Assembly: GCA_030685235.1 (NCBI GenBank)
Contig: MU839163.1
Location: forward strand, 141,156-205,155
Reading direction: 5' to 3'
DNA: 64,000 nt
DNA from: Copromyces sp. CBS 386.78
Taxonomy: Eukaryota; Ascomycota; Sordariomycetes; Sordariales; Sordariaceae
A program made the position numbers and the translations under genes. Positions 34,381-46,949 of this stretch are shown here, one piece after another; within the stretch, counting starts at the first letter, position 1, and each line of letters starts with the position of its first letter. Under the pieces are notes generated by a model, which was not told the origin of the DNA, made no database searches, and worked only from the letters and a program-made list of their open reading frames with translations.

Positions 34381-37300
34381 AGATATCTCGCTCAACGTCT
34401 ATCTTACAGTTACCTAGGTATGAAACCTCGATACAAGCATCTCTCCAAGCGACGGATCAAACGGTTTCCAATGACACACAGAAGTAGCCCGATCTTAACA
34501 GTCAGCCAGCCATCCCAGCTTTGCCCCGATCAAGCGAGCGGGAGTCACTACCGGCAGCAAGGCGTCTTGTGGCTTCTTTTCGCTCGCCAATCCCATCCAA
34601 TGCTACCCCAAAGGAGGCCGGCACGCCGAAGACGCGTGGCCTGGCACGGCATGGCATCGGCATGGCATGGTTCCAGTTCAAGCGAGCGGCTGGGCGGGAA
34701 GGTAGGTAGATGAACCTTAACCACGCGAGATCCAGCAAGCAATTAACTCATTCAGCAGGCTGCCTTGAGATTGCCATGAGGATACCACAAGGATACCGCA
34801 AGAAAGTGGTGAAGGAGGCTTTAAGGCTGTCTGGTGGCACTTTTTCGGCCTATCACGATCACTGATGGTGTGGTGATATATTGTGAGTGTGATGACCCCC
34901 TTTATCGGCTCTGTGTGTTCGTTCATTTGCTCGATTTACGTGGCTGGCTTGGGATTTCTTGGCTCCTGCCATAGTCAGACGGTATTTATTTGCATTTCAA
35001 CTTGATTGCATTTGTCAGCTTGGCACCCAAGGACACTCCGGATGCCATCGTCTTCACCTGTGGATGGCCAAGAAAGGTGTTGTATTGGTCCCTACGCTGG
35101 CTGCCATTACCGTTAGTGATTTAAACGCTGTTTAAAGTTGGGTCGAAATGCTTTGCAGACTCATATATTTCCCCTTCACACTCTATCTGAAAGGTACCGC
35201 AATACCTACACACATGATGCGAACAAGTGAACGTATCGGATGGGTCGGATACGCACGGGACATACGTATAAGGTTCGCTGTCATTAACTTGTTGCATCGG
35301 CGGTAACTTGCTGGTATTGATAGATTGAGCGCTTGCCGAGTGCCGGTAACAGTCATCCCTGCCGATCAGGAGGCCACGAGACGCCGAGCGACAACAAATC
35401 GGTCCAGACGGAGAGAGGTACGGTGCTGAAACAAGACGAGATCCCGCTGCTACCGAACCCTCCTACGGAGATGCGTCGATCACGAGATTGAAGGACACCG
35501 GCCAAGCCCGGTCAACGCCGTAAGCACAAGACGGCGTAACGGCGGCCAAGCTTCGGCCAAGCATGGCCCAGTCGCTCCAGACTTCCAGCCCGATACGCAA
35601 CACCTCTCAGCGGGGTGTCTTGTCGGGCTCTCCAACAAAACTCGCGGGTGCCGTTACCGTTACGTTACCGTCCCGTCTCATTTCTGTTTCCATGTGTCAA
35701 ACCTCCCTGGTCCTTGACAAATTCTCAAATGTCGGAGTGGCGGCAGGCATGTAGGTTGGAATTAAGTTTATCCCCGGACGATCCTACTTACCGTCGATAG
35801 TTTATCCGAGTACCTGCACTAGCCAACAGGCGGTCGCACGCCGGTAAAGAACTCTCGAAGGCAGCTGACCGTGAAAAAGATTGTTCTTCGGCGAGCATAC
35901 GCTCACGATCCATACAGATACCCATTTTTAGTGAAGAAACAGATTGCTAAGCTGGCTGCGGACGGTGAGGTTCTCCTTCCCTTTATAGCATAGCTCGCCG
36001 CGGATATTATCGGAAGAACCACAAAACGGGCAACTCGATGTCTTACTTGATCTGGGGGTCCTTGCTATCTGGGCAGCGAGGAGGATTGGAAGCGGGAAGT
36101 CGGATGTGCGCGGTAAGAATTTAACCTTACTTTGACAACCTTCCTTCGCATCCTGCGATAGCGTCGGTGGAACGGCATGACATGGGCATGGGACGGGATG
36201 CTGATCGGCAGCCTTGACTGGTGGGAAGTTCCTTTCCAATCGCATCAAACATTTCAACTCTTTTAGCTCACCGGTTAACTAGTATCGTGTTAGAGCTCCT
36301 TGGATTACGAATATTTTCAGGCTCTGGTTTTTAGGTAAGTCTTCCAACGACTGCTTGAGGGTGAGAGCGTCGTCGTGACTCGTCGATGCTTCACGCTGCC
36401 TAGTCCAGCACATCGTCAACGTGAAAGACACAAAGCGAGTCTCCGTCCACAAGCGTAGCGAACGGGCGGACGAGCTCGGCGCAGCGTAGGGATCAACCTC
36501 GCCAAGGGAGTGCCCGAGAAATGCCAATGTTGTTGGCGTCTGGTAATATTTCGTTTCTCGTTTCTCGTTTCGGGTTTTCTTTCCAAAATGCGTAGCATGA
36601 CGATATGAGGGAGGGGTGCACGTAGAAGCTCATAAGCCCCGTGCAGTATCGTTGTCGGTTGTTACATTACTTCCTAGCGGGAAACCTTTGTCAAGTTGCC
36701 CGATACAGGCTGATGACCGACGATGGATTGGCCGGGGCTTCGATTAGGTTTATTACATAAAGTTTATGCCAAACCCTTGCTACCTGGAGTCGGCGAATAA
36801 CGAAACTCCTCCCAGCCAATGGCTTCATAAAGGTTTAGTAAGCGGGCTATAGGTTTTCGTTCTTAGTACGTCTAGGTTCCGGATTTCCGCTCGGACTCGG
36901 GTTGATGATGACTCGCGGATTTCATTGAGGCTCATTCATAACCTATTCACGTTTGATTGGCTCCTTGGTTGGCTCCTTGGTGGGAACAGCTGAACGGTTG
37001 TGGGATCGAAGCCCGTCAGCACTACGCTACAGTTGTGGCAAGGAGTCATCAAACTAAATGGTTCGCATGGCAAGCCACTCAGCAGATAACACAACGCAAT
37101 GGTGGTGATGAGCATTCTTGGCAGACATGGCGAAAGGACAGAAGGAATTGACACGATCGAGTACGACCGCAGAGGCGTCGTCACCATAAGGCAATGAGAA
37201 TAGATATCGAAGGGATGAATTTCGACTTCCTGTGTCTCCGGTATGTTTCATTCCCATACCTTACGATCTCCGTACGGATTTGAAAGGTTTCTATGCCTAT

Positions 37301-38040
37301 TCTCCTCCTACAAGAGCAAGAATGATGCCTGTTGTCGACAACACGATCTTTCCGAGTTTTTGTAAGTTTGGAAACGTTCATCGTCTACAATTCCGACATC
37401 CGAGTCAGAACCAAAGAGAGCTTCGCATAGAATCCATCTTTTAGGACAAGTTAAAACAAACAACAAACCAAAAAAAAAAAGAGACGCGTCAGCGTTTAGT
37501 CCTTGGGGGTTACATTAGTTACATTAACTGGATCCGGCATAATTGGATTCAAGTGTTAAGGTTTCAGTTTATGGTGGTGCCTTCAGTGCCGCTCAAGGCC
37601 AGGAGGTCGAAATAAGCTCAGGCGTGCCGAGTTCAGGGCGTCAAAGTTACCGGGCCACTGTATCGTAATGTATCGTAACCAGTGTCGATCCAAGAGGGTC
37701 GGGGTTTTGCAACGCTGTCGATCCAGCGCCGCTTGTCATAAAACTCGTGATTGTAAAAAATTTCAGGCTTCTGACAGCATTCGGTGAGCGCCAACAACAA
37801 CAATACCTAGGAATGGAAGTTGAAAAGATTGAGGTCGTAGAAAGCAATCAAGTTGAGCTTTATGAACGAACAACAGTCTTCGTCGTTCTGTATACAGCGC
37901 AGTACCCGGAAAAGCACGGTCAGGCAGGGCAGAAGTACCGACCGGTAAACTTGACAGCTCGCCGCATTCCATGCAAGACTTAGCAAGAGTTGGCATCGCA
38001 TTGGCAGCTGCAGTTTGCGGGTTGCAGTCGAAGTTTGCAG

Positions 38041-38061
38041 GCTGCTGCTGCTGCTGCTGCT
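38041..38061 (+). repeat. (GCT)7 microsatellite
   Basis: Seven perfect GCT units lie in non-coding sequence. Confidence 0.95.
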
Positions 38062-41000
38062 GGAATCAGGCGAGAAAGCAAAAGTTGGAAGTTTGTCGTG
38101 CAGCTTCCATTTTTTCGTCCCCTTCTTATCGGTGCAATTTTGCGCCTCTTCTTCGAAGGACTGATCCCATTCCAAAATCGCGCTGCAAACACTTGAAAAG
38201 TTGAGGCCGACCAAGGGTAGATTCGCTGATACCTATACCGATCTCAATCATCGACGTCTGACCGCCTATACTACATACCTAGACCACCCAACCTTATCTC
38301 GGCTGCGGCCGCTTGGGCAGACTGACAGACACATGATGGAAATGCATATACAGGTAGACCGCTGCGATGGTTGGACAGCCCTAATGATTGACGGCCGTCG
38401 CTGACTCGGAACTCGCTATATTATTTGTAATCTCCGGGAATACCACGGACAGACCATTTACATCCAACATGTACATACCGATGTGTGATGAAGTTCGCTT
38501 CCTCCCTCCCTTTCTCGACTATTTTGTGCACCGGAGCTTTCTGGTGCCGGCATTAGTTATGACCATTGTGAAGCGTGGTGGCAGTGCTGTTAAAGTTATG
38601 GCCTTTTTCTCCAGAGGCCTTCCTTCCTTCCTCGAGGGCCTGTCTAGTTTTATTACGTGTACGTTCTGAAGATGTACGTAATCATTAACTAGTTTGGTCG
38701 TCGCGCTGTGACACACCGCAGTTGGCGCTGTTCATCCCGCTCGCTTGCGATACGATTATTGAACGAACAACGAACGGCGAACGAACGGAGTGAAGACCTG
38801 GGGTTCTTAAGGGTGTGATCCGTTCGCTTTTTTTTTTTTTTTGAAGTGTTCACCGGTGCAAAAAGGTACTTTGGGTGAGAAAGCTGCACAGACCACTGCT
38901 CATCAGCTTTCTTACCGGGGCGCCAAGGGTTTTGGTGGATTTCGTTGTTTTGGTACTCCAGGTGCTGAAAGTTTCTAGCTATAGTGGTTATAGGGGGTTC
39001 AGTGGGTGAGGGAAGGGAAATGTCGAGAAAGTTGAAGACTGATGCGAGCAATTTGGTTGGTTAAAAGGCTAAAAAGTGGAGATTTTGTCTTCAAGACGTG
39101 CAGCGGGCGGATAAGAATAGGTGAGGAAAGTACAGGCGTATCAAAGAGATTCAGGACTAGGTACCTACGATTCTCACCGAAGTGCTTCCTTACCCGGGTA
39201 AGCAAGCCCCAAAAAATCACACGGATACACCCTTATACCGATGATGGGCAAGATAAAAGCGGGACGGGAATAACGCCCAAGCATTGTTACGGCAAAGCGA
39301 TGCCTAATGAGATTCATCAGCGACCAACCTGCGGTGGATCTTAAAAGACATGTTATGTTACGGCACCTTCTTCAGTAATCCTAGGCAGTTGCGGCTGTAT
39401 CTATTTATGTATGTAATACAAGTATCGTACGTACCGTACAAAACTACAAATACCTTGGATTCCTCCATCGGACGCGTGTGGCGGGCCCGCGGCGGTCTGT
39501 AAAGCCATACGGCAGGAACGTGTAAATAAGGTTGTGTGTGGCGTGCGTTCGCTCCGCGCATTGTCCGCCTGGCATGCCGCGCACGCAGGGCAAGCGAAGC
39601 GAGGCCATGCGATGGGATGGAAGGGAAGAAGGATAGAAACTCCACATTCTTTTTCTTTTGTCAATTGTTTTTGTTTCGAGAGACTGGGACCAGGACCTGA
39701 CCCCCAAATCTTACGTACAGTATTGCCGTTACCTCGGCTTATTGTACTGAAAGTGGGAATTTAAAGCTATTCCCACATCGAAGCGGTAGAACTGACTGAC
39801 CAACGAACGTTTTTTCGGTCTTGATCGGTCGGTCGGGTCGGCGGAGGGTCGGTGGGCGGGCTTGGGCGCGCGGTGTTAGATTCCTTTTAGCATCTACGTC
39901 TCCGTCGGTAGTTCCATATGCACAGTTGACAATTTTTGACGTGACAGGACGGTAAAAACCTCCAAGTTACGGCGTCATTAATGAATCGGGCCGCTGTCGC
40001 TCACTCTCAGAATTGTGCTACGTGTAATGTGGTGGCGGCCGCTTTTTCCACCTCAACCTTTGTCACTCTGTGTAATACTCTACCGAAGGCAGTTGGTCAG
40101 ACCGTTCCAGATTGAAATCCATTCTGTTTCACGCTTTCTGCCCACAAGGTCGGTATTCGACGGCCTGTTGAGAGCTGGTCTTGTTCAACGGCCAAGTACA
40201 ACTGTGAGACAGGAGAACTGGAGAGGTCGGTCCTTCAATGTATCGCAAGGTGTGATGTCGAGCAAACCACACCTGTGCTGAGCGGGGATGGATGTGATGG
40301 AACAGGTTACGTCCGAAAGGCGACATCCGATGTGATTGGGACTTGGACATGGAAGAATATTCTGGGTATAAACTCTTGTGGGTGGGGTGGTGTGTGTTAG
40401 ATACTGCAAGTCTTCTTGTTTGTGTGTCCGAACGTGGAAGAGAGGCCTCGATAGGCTCGGCTTTGTAGCGTGGGGCTCATTAGACTAGGCGTGCTTGTTG
40501 TCATTGTAGGATACTCACTGTCCTCGTGTAACCATCCAACAAATGCCGGGCAATCAAACGCTGACAATGATGGAAAAGGTTGAGGGTGCTTCGAGAGCTG
40601 CTGCAAAGGTGATTGATGTGGTTGTAGTGCGATACAGGATAGCCGCCTGATCGCCTAATTCCGTACGACACACGACCTGGCAGTCAGTGAGATGATGAGA
40701 TCTGGTCAAACGCAGTCGTCCGTCCATCGGGGGTGAAGGAAGACCATTACATTAATCATGCCGTATGACAATGGAAGAAGCCACCTAACCAACCACGGAG
40801 CGTGAAGTGATAGTCTGGCTGAAAAGTGTACATGTTGGGTGTCTCGCTTTCGATTGGTCACTTTCGTAACTCAGAGTCCGAGCCTGCAAGTCAGAGGGAA
40901 CAGAGGGGTGATGAACCGGGTTGTGCGCCGCATTATCGCGTCTTTGTTAACCTTATTTAGACGACTGTGACCGGGCCTTCATTGTTTGGTCTCATATCTG

Positions 41001-42735
41001 AGCCGCCGCTTTCTGGCAAGTAAGCACGAGGTGACGGTGACTGCTTAGCTTGCGTGTATCACGCTGCTGCGAGTATGACCTTTTCTGGAATAGTTGCTGC
41101 TGACCACTAAATCCCAAGTGATGGAGGTGTACAGACACAGGCCCACAAGTGCCAGTGTGCTCCGTGACAGGGCTTCACCCTCTCACATGGGGAACGAAAT
41201 GAAGCCATTGGGTTCCAGTGTGACGGGTTAGCCCCAGTCACTAAAGCTGAGGTCTTCACTCAACTAGTCGTCGAAAGAACCATGCAGACTCATCTAGGCA
41301 GGCTCAAAAGTGCAAGTGCCGTTGCCGAGTTAGTCGTTGTTCTGTTTCCTGGATATCATTTCTTCGAAGGTTCAGTGGTGATGTCGTTGGAAATTCCGTG
41401 TAACCGGTATGACCTCGGTAGACTGCTGTCATGTCAGAGCATGATGCGGTGCGATCATGGCCGATGTTTGCTGTGAGATTAGTGTGTGGTACAACGAGCG
41501 AGATGCTGCGTCTTGGTGTTGCCGCCGTCAGATGGGCTTGATTGCCGTCCCCGAGCTGAAGTGGAAGCCCCGAAGTCGCCGTATCTTGAATGAGCGACAG
41601 AAGATGCCGTCATGCTGTCACAAAACAGAAGGCCGCAATCGGGACAATAGGGGACGCTCGGATCCGTGGGTACCTGACTTGCTAGTACTGGGGGGATGGC
41701 CAATGAAGATGGTGACATTGACGCTTAAATCATGCTTAACCAGACTCCTCATCTTGGCCGATTCTTGGTAAGGTCCGTATGTATTGTATGTGGATGTTAG
41801 TGTACGGTAACGTTGTAACAATGTACGTAACTTTGTACCTCCGAGTCGGTCGTCAGTCGTCACCTTCCAGTTGTGAACTTGTGTGTAAATTTGACAAGGT
41901 CAAGTGGACATAGCTGGAGGCACAGACTGGGAATTCTTGGGGAAGCGGATCCGAAAATCTTTTTTTTTTTTTTTCTGTTGCTCTCATGACAGCCTTGAGC
42001 CCTGGACGGAGTCCCACCTTCCACTTCCAACTGCCGCCAAGCTTTCCGACCTGCAATCTTTGGGTGCGCCGAGAAATAAAGAGTCCGCTATCAACTGTCA
42101 CAATGGAAAGCGCGACTCCACAAAGTTAACGTTAAATTCAGCACTTGTGATTTCCACTGAATTTGCGAGGGGTACTTCCACAGAGGTATCATCAATCACA
42201 ACAGCAACGACCGCAACACAAGACCGGGGCACGCGGATCAACACATGACTAAAACAAGTCGTGCGAGACAGACACAAAGTGAAATCTACCGACGATTTCT
42301 CCAAACTCTGACATTGACCAACAACGGACAAGACATTTTCCAGTGGAGACCACGCGGTCGGGAACGGCGTACGAGTGACCGACAATTGTAATTCTCTCAA
42401 ACACGGACGTGCAACATGGTCCTGCCCTGGGGTGCCGCGTAGAGATTTGCTTCAAATTCTTCTCGTTTTCTTCTTATTAGTGGATTCATCAATCCCCGAG
42501 TATTCCGCACGTATTCCACGGGTATTCCACCGCGGGTACCTCGATGGTCTTGTGGTCCTGTATCACTCTCGCTTCATCGGTTCCCGACAGTCCACTTGCC
42601 GTCGTCGTCTCCAACTTCCAGACACACGGCCGAAGAAGAGAAGGGTCAATTCCTATAAGAGATTGTGGCCGGGAACCTGCCTTGACTCGCTACACTACCA
42701 CAGCAAAGTGGCAGATTACGTGATGACAATATGAC

Positions 42736-42958
42736 AAAAAAAAAAAGGGGGGGGGGGGGGGGGGGGGGGGGCACACCACACCCACCCCCCCCCCCCCCCC
42801 CCGCCCCGCGCGACGAAACCCCGGCGCGACACAAAAAAAAAAAAAAAAAAAAAAAACANNNNNNNNNNGGGTCCATCACGGTCACCACCACCACCGACCG
42901 GACGAGACGGATGCACTCTCATCGGAAGGGAAAAAAAAAAAAAAAAAAAAAAAAAAAA
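42736..42958. other. Assembly gap (10 N at 42859-42868) flanked by long homopolymers
   Basis: The order is A11 (42736-42746), G25 (42747-42771), C18 (42785-42802), A24 (42833-42856), N10, a CAC-rich piece, then A28 (42931-42958). Such a series beside a fixed-length N run suggests a sequencing or scaffolding artefact. Any frame read through it is meaningless, and the true gap length is unknown. Confidence 0.9.
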
Positions 42959-45900
42959 GGACAAAAACCAGCAAAAGGGGAATCGCAAAACCAGTCACGA
43001 GTTGTCCCACCGAGCTTGTTCCGGAGCGGTGCCAAGCCCGTCTCGACTCCTTGGAGTCTTGGACCCCCAGATTCAAGAGAGCACATTGCGTGGTTAGCGA
43101 AGCGGATTCGACGGATGGACACCAGATGGAGCACTCTAAACACCACCAAGAAAATGCCCAGTCCGAGCTATCCCAGGAGGCGTTGTTGCAAGCGTTGTCG
43201 CAAGCGTGCGCGGAAAAATAAGCTTGAATTTCGATGATATTCCCATGCCAATTCCGTGGGTGCAGGGGTCCGCTTGGTTGCACTCGAGGACGCCACTTCT
43301 TGTGTTCTCTGCTGCTCGAAAAGGGCACCTTCTCCCAACTGCTTGTTCCCTTGTTTTTTTACCCTAGGATTTTTCATCGCAGTGCCTTTTCGCTGCTCGT
43401 TCTGCATACACCCCTCCCCTTGCGTCCCGTCTTGTTCAACCGAAGATCACCCTCCCAACGCCAAGCTCCGGCCAAGCAGGCCAAGCATTTGGGAGTGTGC
43501 CAATGTTGGTTCTGCAAAGCCAAGTCTCCGCTCGAATTCGGCTTTGGAAAAGCGAGATGGATTGATTGTTCATCAACAAATCAATAACAAGAACCGCCAT
43601 CATGAACAAACGGACGAACTGCCAGTCCGTGTGAACACCCACCTTCTGTCTATTGTCGGCTCGTTGGGAGAGGATATTGCTGCGGCCAAGCCAACCGCCG
43701 TTCGCGTTGGTTATCTCTACATATGGCCGATTGCGTGACTGACTCTGACACGGAGCTTGTTGGACGATACACCATACACAGCATACCTGCTACAAAGCGG
43801 TAGCACAGCATCAAGGGAATAAGCATACCGACATGGTTGAGGGTGACAGCTGTGCGATGCCACCATCGACAAAGTCAAAGAAATGGTGGTTGCTTGCTTA
43901 ATTACTTGACTGAAAGCAAGATCGATAACCTCTTTCTAGGTTACCAAACCAACAACCAACCAACCGAGCAAGCAATAATCTACCAACCAACCTACCAACA
44001 AGCTCTCCGGTTACTATATCCATTTGTTGCACTTTGCGTGCCATCTCTGTCCAATCCGTCCATCATACATGCTTGTACACAGGATACGGCATGTAAGGTG
44101 AATGCCTGCTGCGAGGCACTGGCGGGAGATCACCAACTGCTGCCACCACACAGGGACAAGCGGCAAAAAGCGGGCTGCGGAGCAGATGTAATGCCGTCCC
44201 AAATGTAGAGGTATGTACAAATGTGGTGTAGCTTTAACAAGCAAGGACGAGTTACACGAAAATACCGACAGCCCCTGGTTAGGTGTTATTTCGGATTGAA
44301 TACTGTGTGACCGGGGCGGGCATTGAATGGTAATAAGCTTACGACAGTGGGCGACTGGCGTTGGAAATGGAAATACACATTACCAACCGTTCCTGGATAC
44401 CTTAGCATTGGTTTTATTTCATGGAGGCTGTGATGATGCTAACTAGCTCTAACTTTTAGGTCCAGGTGGGGATACGAGAAGACGGAGATTGGTTGGTTGA
44501 TGGTTTGGTAGGTAAGTAACTGGAATATTGAATGCGTGTTTGAAACCAGTTAGTAATGGGAATGGCCTCAAAGCTCAAGACCAGTGTAAGTTCTTTCCTT
44601 CGGTTCAACGTCAACCGAAATCTGGTGGCTACCTAGCTGCCTGGAAATAACAGCGGTGCCGCGTTTGCTTCTTCAGTCGTGGTGTCGGCTCCAGGGCTTT
44701 GCTTCCACTTCAGTGAATTGATGAACAACGGCCCGGATGGAAGGGGAAGCCATAAGCGGGCCCACTTTCAGCCGCCACCCCCATCCATCCCATCATGTCC
44801 AACCGCAACTCAATCGTCAACTTTATTTCTAAACAGCTTGCGTCAACCTCAACGCACAAACGCGAACGGGCATCCGACCCGGCGGGATACTTACCTAGGT
44901 ATTGAAGCAGCAGACGGGCGAGCATCGCAGGTCACTTTCTGCAGAAACATCATATGCCCTGGGGAGGCTCCAGTTTTCCGGGGCAGCAGACCACCGGGGT
45001 TCGTCCCATGTATCAAAATTACCAAAGATACGCTTACGTACCATTCACGCCCTCCTTAACCAATAGAGGCAGAACCTTGAAAAGCTTTGACTTTTTGGCC
45101 ACCAATGCCAACAACCACAACCACACCGGGCAGGGCACCACACTGTGAAGGGAACGCGAACCCCAGACAATACCGTAGCTCCCTGGTCAAAAAAGGGTAC
45201 TTCCCAGAGGTACCTTGACTTGTACCTAGCCTCCCTGCCTCTCCCACATTCCGAGACACATGCGCCATTGGCCGGCGTCGTCATCAACCTGCAGCCGATC
45301 CCCCAACGAGCCGCCAACCTAAGGTCTCCCTCGACAGTCGCAAGCTAAAATCTCTGTTATTTCCACTTTCAACACTTGGCTTTCTCTGGCAACTGGGGAC
45401 TGGCCCAACTGCCAACTAGCAAACTGTCCGAGCCTCCGTCTGAACCGAACGATACAGTTCTGTTGGTTGCTGCGACCGGCGGGAGGGAGAGAAAGTCGCT
45501 GGAACCTAGGCTTGCCCGGCCTGAACTTGTGAAAGACGAGCAGCACCAACTCTAAATCCGAGACCAACCGACGGCCAGCCGCCGCTTTCGCCTTCGACAA
45601 TCTGACAGTCACCGCGTGAAGGTCGGTACGTAGAAGGAAATCTTTATTCCTTTGGCAACGCCAGTCTCCTTCCTTCTCCTTTTCCTCCTTCCTAGATGGA
45701 AGAGGAAATCCCACATCGCCAATCTCGAGTCGCTTCTTCAACCAGAAACCCGTTTATTTAGCGGTAACATTGTCTCGGCGCAAAACAGCAGCACTACCAC
45801 CGTTGACCACGACTGCCCGTTTGGAAAGTTTCCGAGGGTTTCAAGATACTTCAAGTTTTCCCATGACTCAGGCAGCCGGGCAAAGGGAACATCAAGTGGA

Positions 45901-46949
45901 GGCTACCCAACAACAACCTCGGGACTACCTCGACACAAAACCTTTTTATCACGGCACTCAACGACTGTAGGTATCAGAGTTCTTTTCCACCTCAATCCCA
46001 CCCCATCACACCCCTTCTTCACAGCAAGTCCGAGTCTTATCCGAGGGGCTATTCCCGTCAGACATGCCTGGCATTGCCATTTAAGGCAGTACCGTATGAC
46101 GGATGGCAGGACACCTTCAGTCTAGTCAAGACAGTGGAGGACTTCACATCACAGCCACAACACGACATGGCATGGCGGGACAGGCACCTGTAAACCCAAA
46201 CAGAGTTCAGTTGCCTTCACCTGAACACATGTTACTCGCAAGCGCAACATAGATTGGTCGGTGTTATGTCCTGCTCGGTCCTGCAGGTGCTACGGAGTAC
46301 ATGGTCCACATTCCCTCCAGGGATGGCCATCTGAGCTTGTCATGCGGAACCCCGTGGAGGTGGTAGGTCTAGGTAATGCCCTACCCCTCGACGGTCGAAC
46401 GCTCAAGCCCACTGACACCACTACACCACTGCACTGGATTTAAGCTTCTTTTCCACTTGGCAACGTAAGATTTAAACATTCAAGGGGGGAAAAAGGCTGA
46501 CTAACCATTTTACGATTGCCAAGAACAGGTATCCTGTTCCCACCCCCGAGGGTGTCGAAACGTTTGAGACTAAAGATTACCATATTACAAGACGATACAG
46601 TCCCAGAACTCGCCAAACAGCCGCCTCGTCTCCCGGGATATCACGCTGGGATTGATCCCCACAGCCAAGATTTCCGGTGGATCTCTTGAGTTGCCGCCCA
46701 AGACCGACAGACATCCTTTGCATCCCCATCTTCTATTATTCGACGCTAGGGCCTAAAATCCGGATCCTGGCTGGACGAAACTCAATCTGTCCGATATCCG
46801 TTTGTTGCCGCGGTGGAGCTGCAGCGTACGTATTAGCACATCCAAGTGACGCTTGCTCGCTTTAAATATTGACAGGCTCCCACCGCTATCCACCCTGACA
46901 ACGTATTCCGGAACCTAGGCAGATCACATAAACCGCCGCGTCGCCCAAA

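Larger units (their letters stand above)
32598..46949. other. Gene-poor spacer, 14.3 kb
   Basis: I find no supportable gene between AsnRS and the Pac2 gene. Open frames reach about 160 codons (for example 43256-43738 and 45652-46125) but show neither the codon bias of the neighbours nor any known motif, and overlapping frames on both strands are equally long. CpA and TpG are common, so it is not a RIP relic. It contains short tandem repeats (34344-34380, 38041-38061), homopolymer runs, and the assembly gap near 42859. The last 1-3 kb may be the promoter and leader of Pac2. Confidence 0.5.

Noticed and set aside
42731..43237. Open frame running through the N gap
   Set aside because: It is made of homopolymers and unknown bases and cannot be evaluated.
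43256..43738. 160-codon + strand frame
   Set aside because: No family resemblance and no codon bias; several other frames in the region are equally open.
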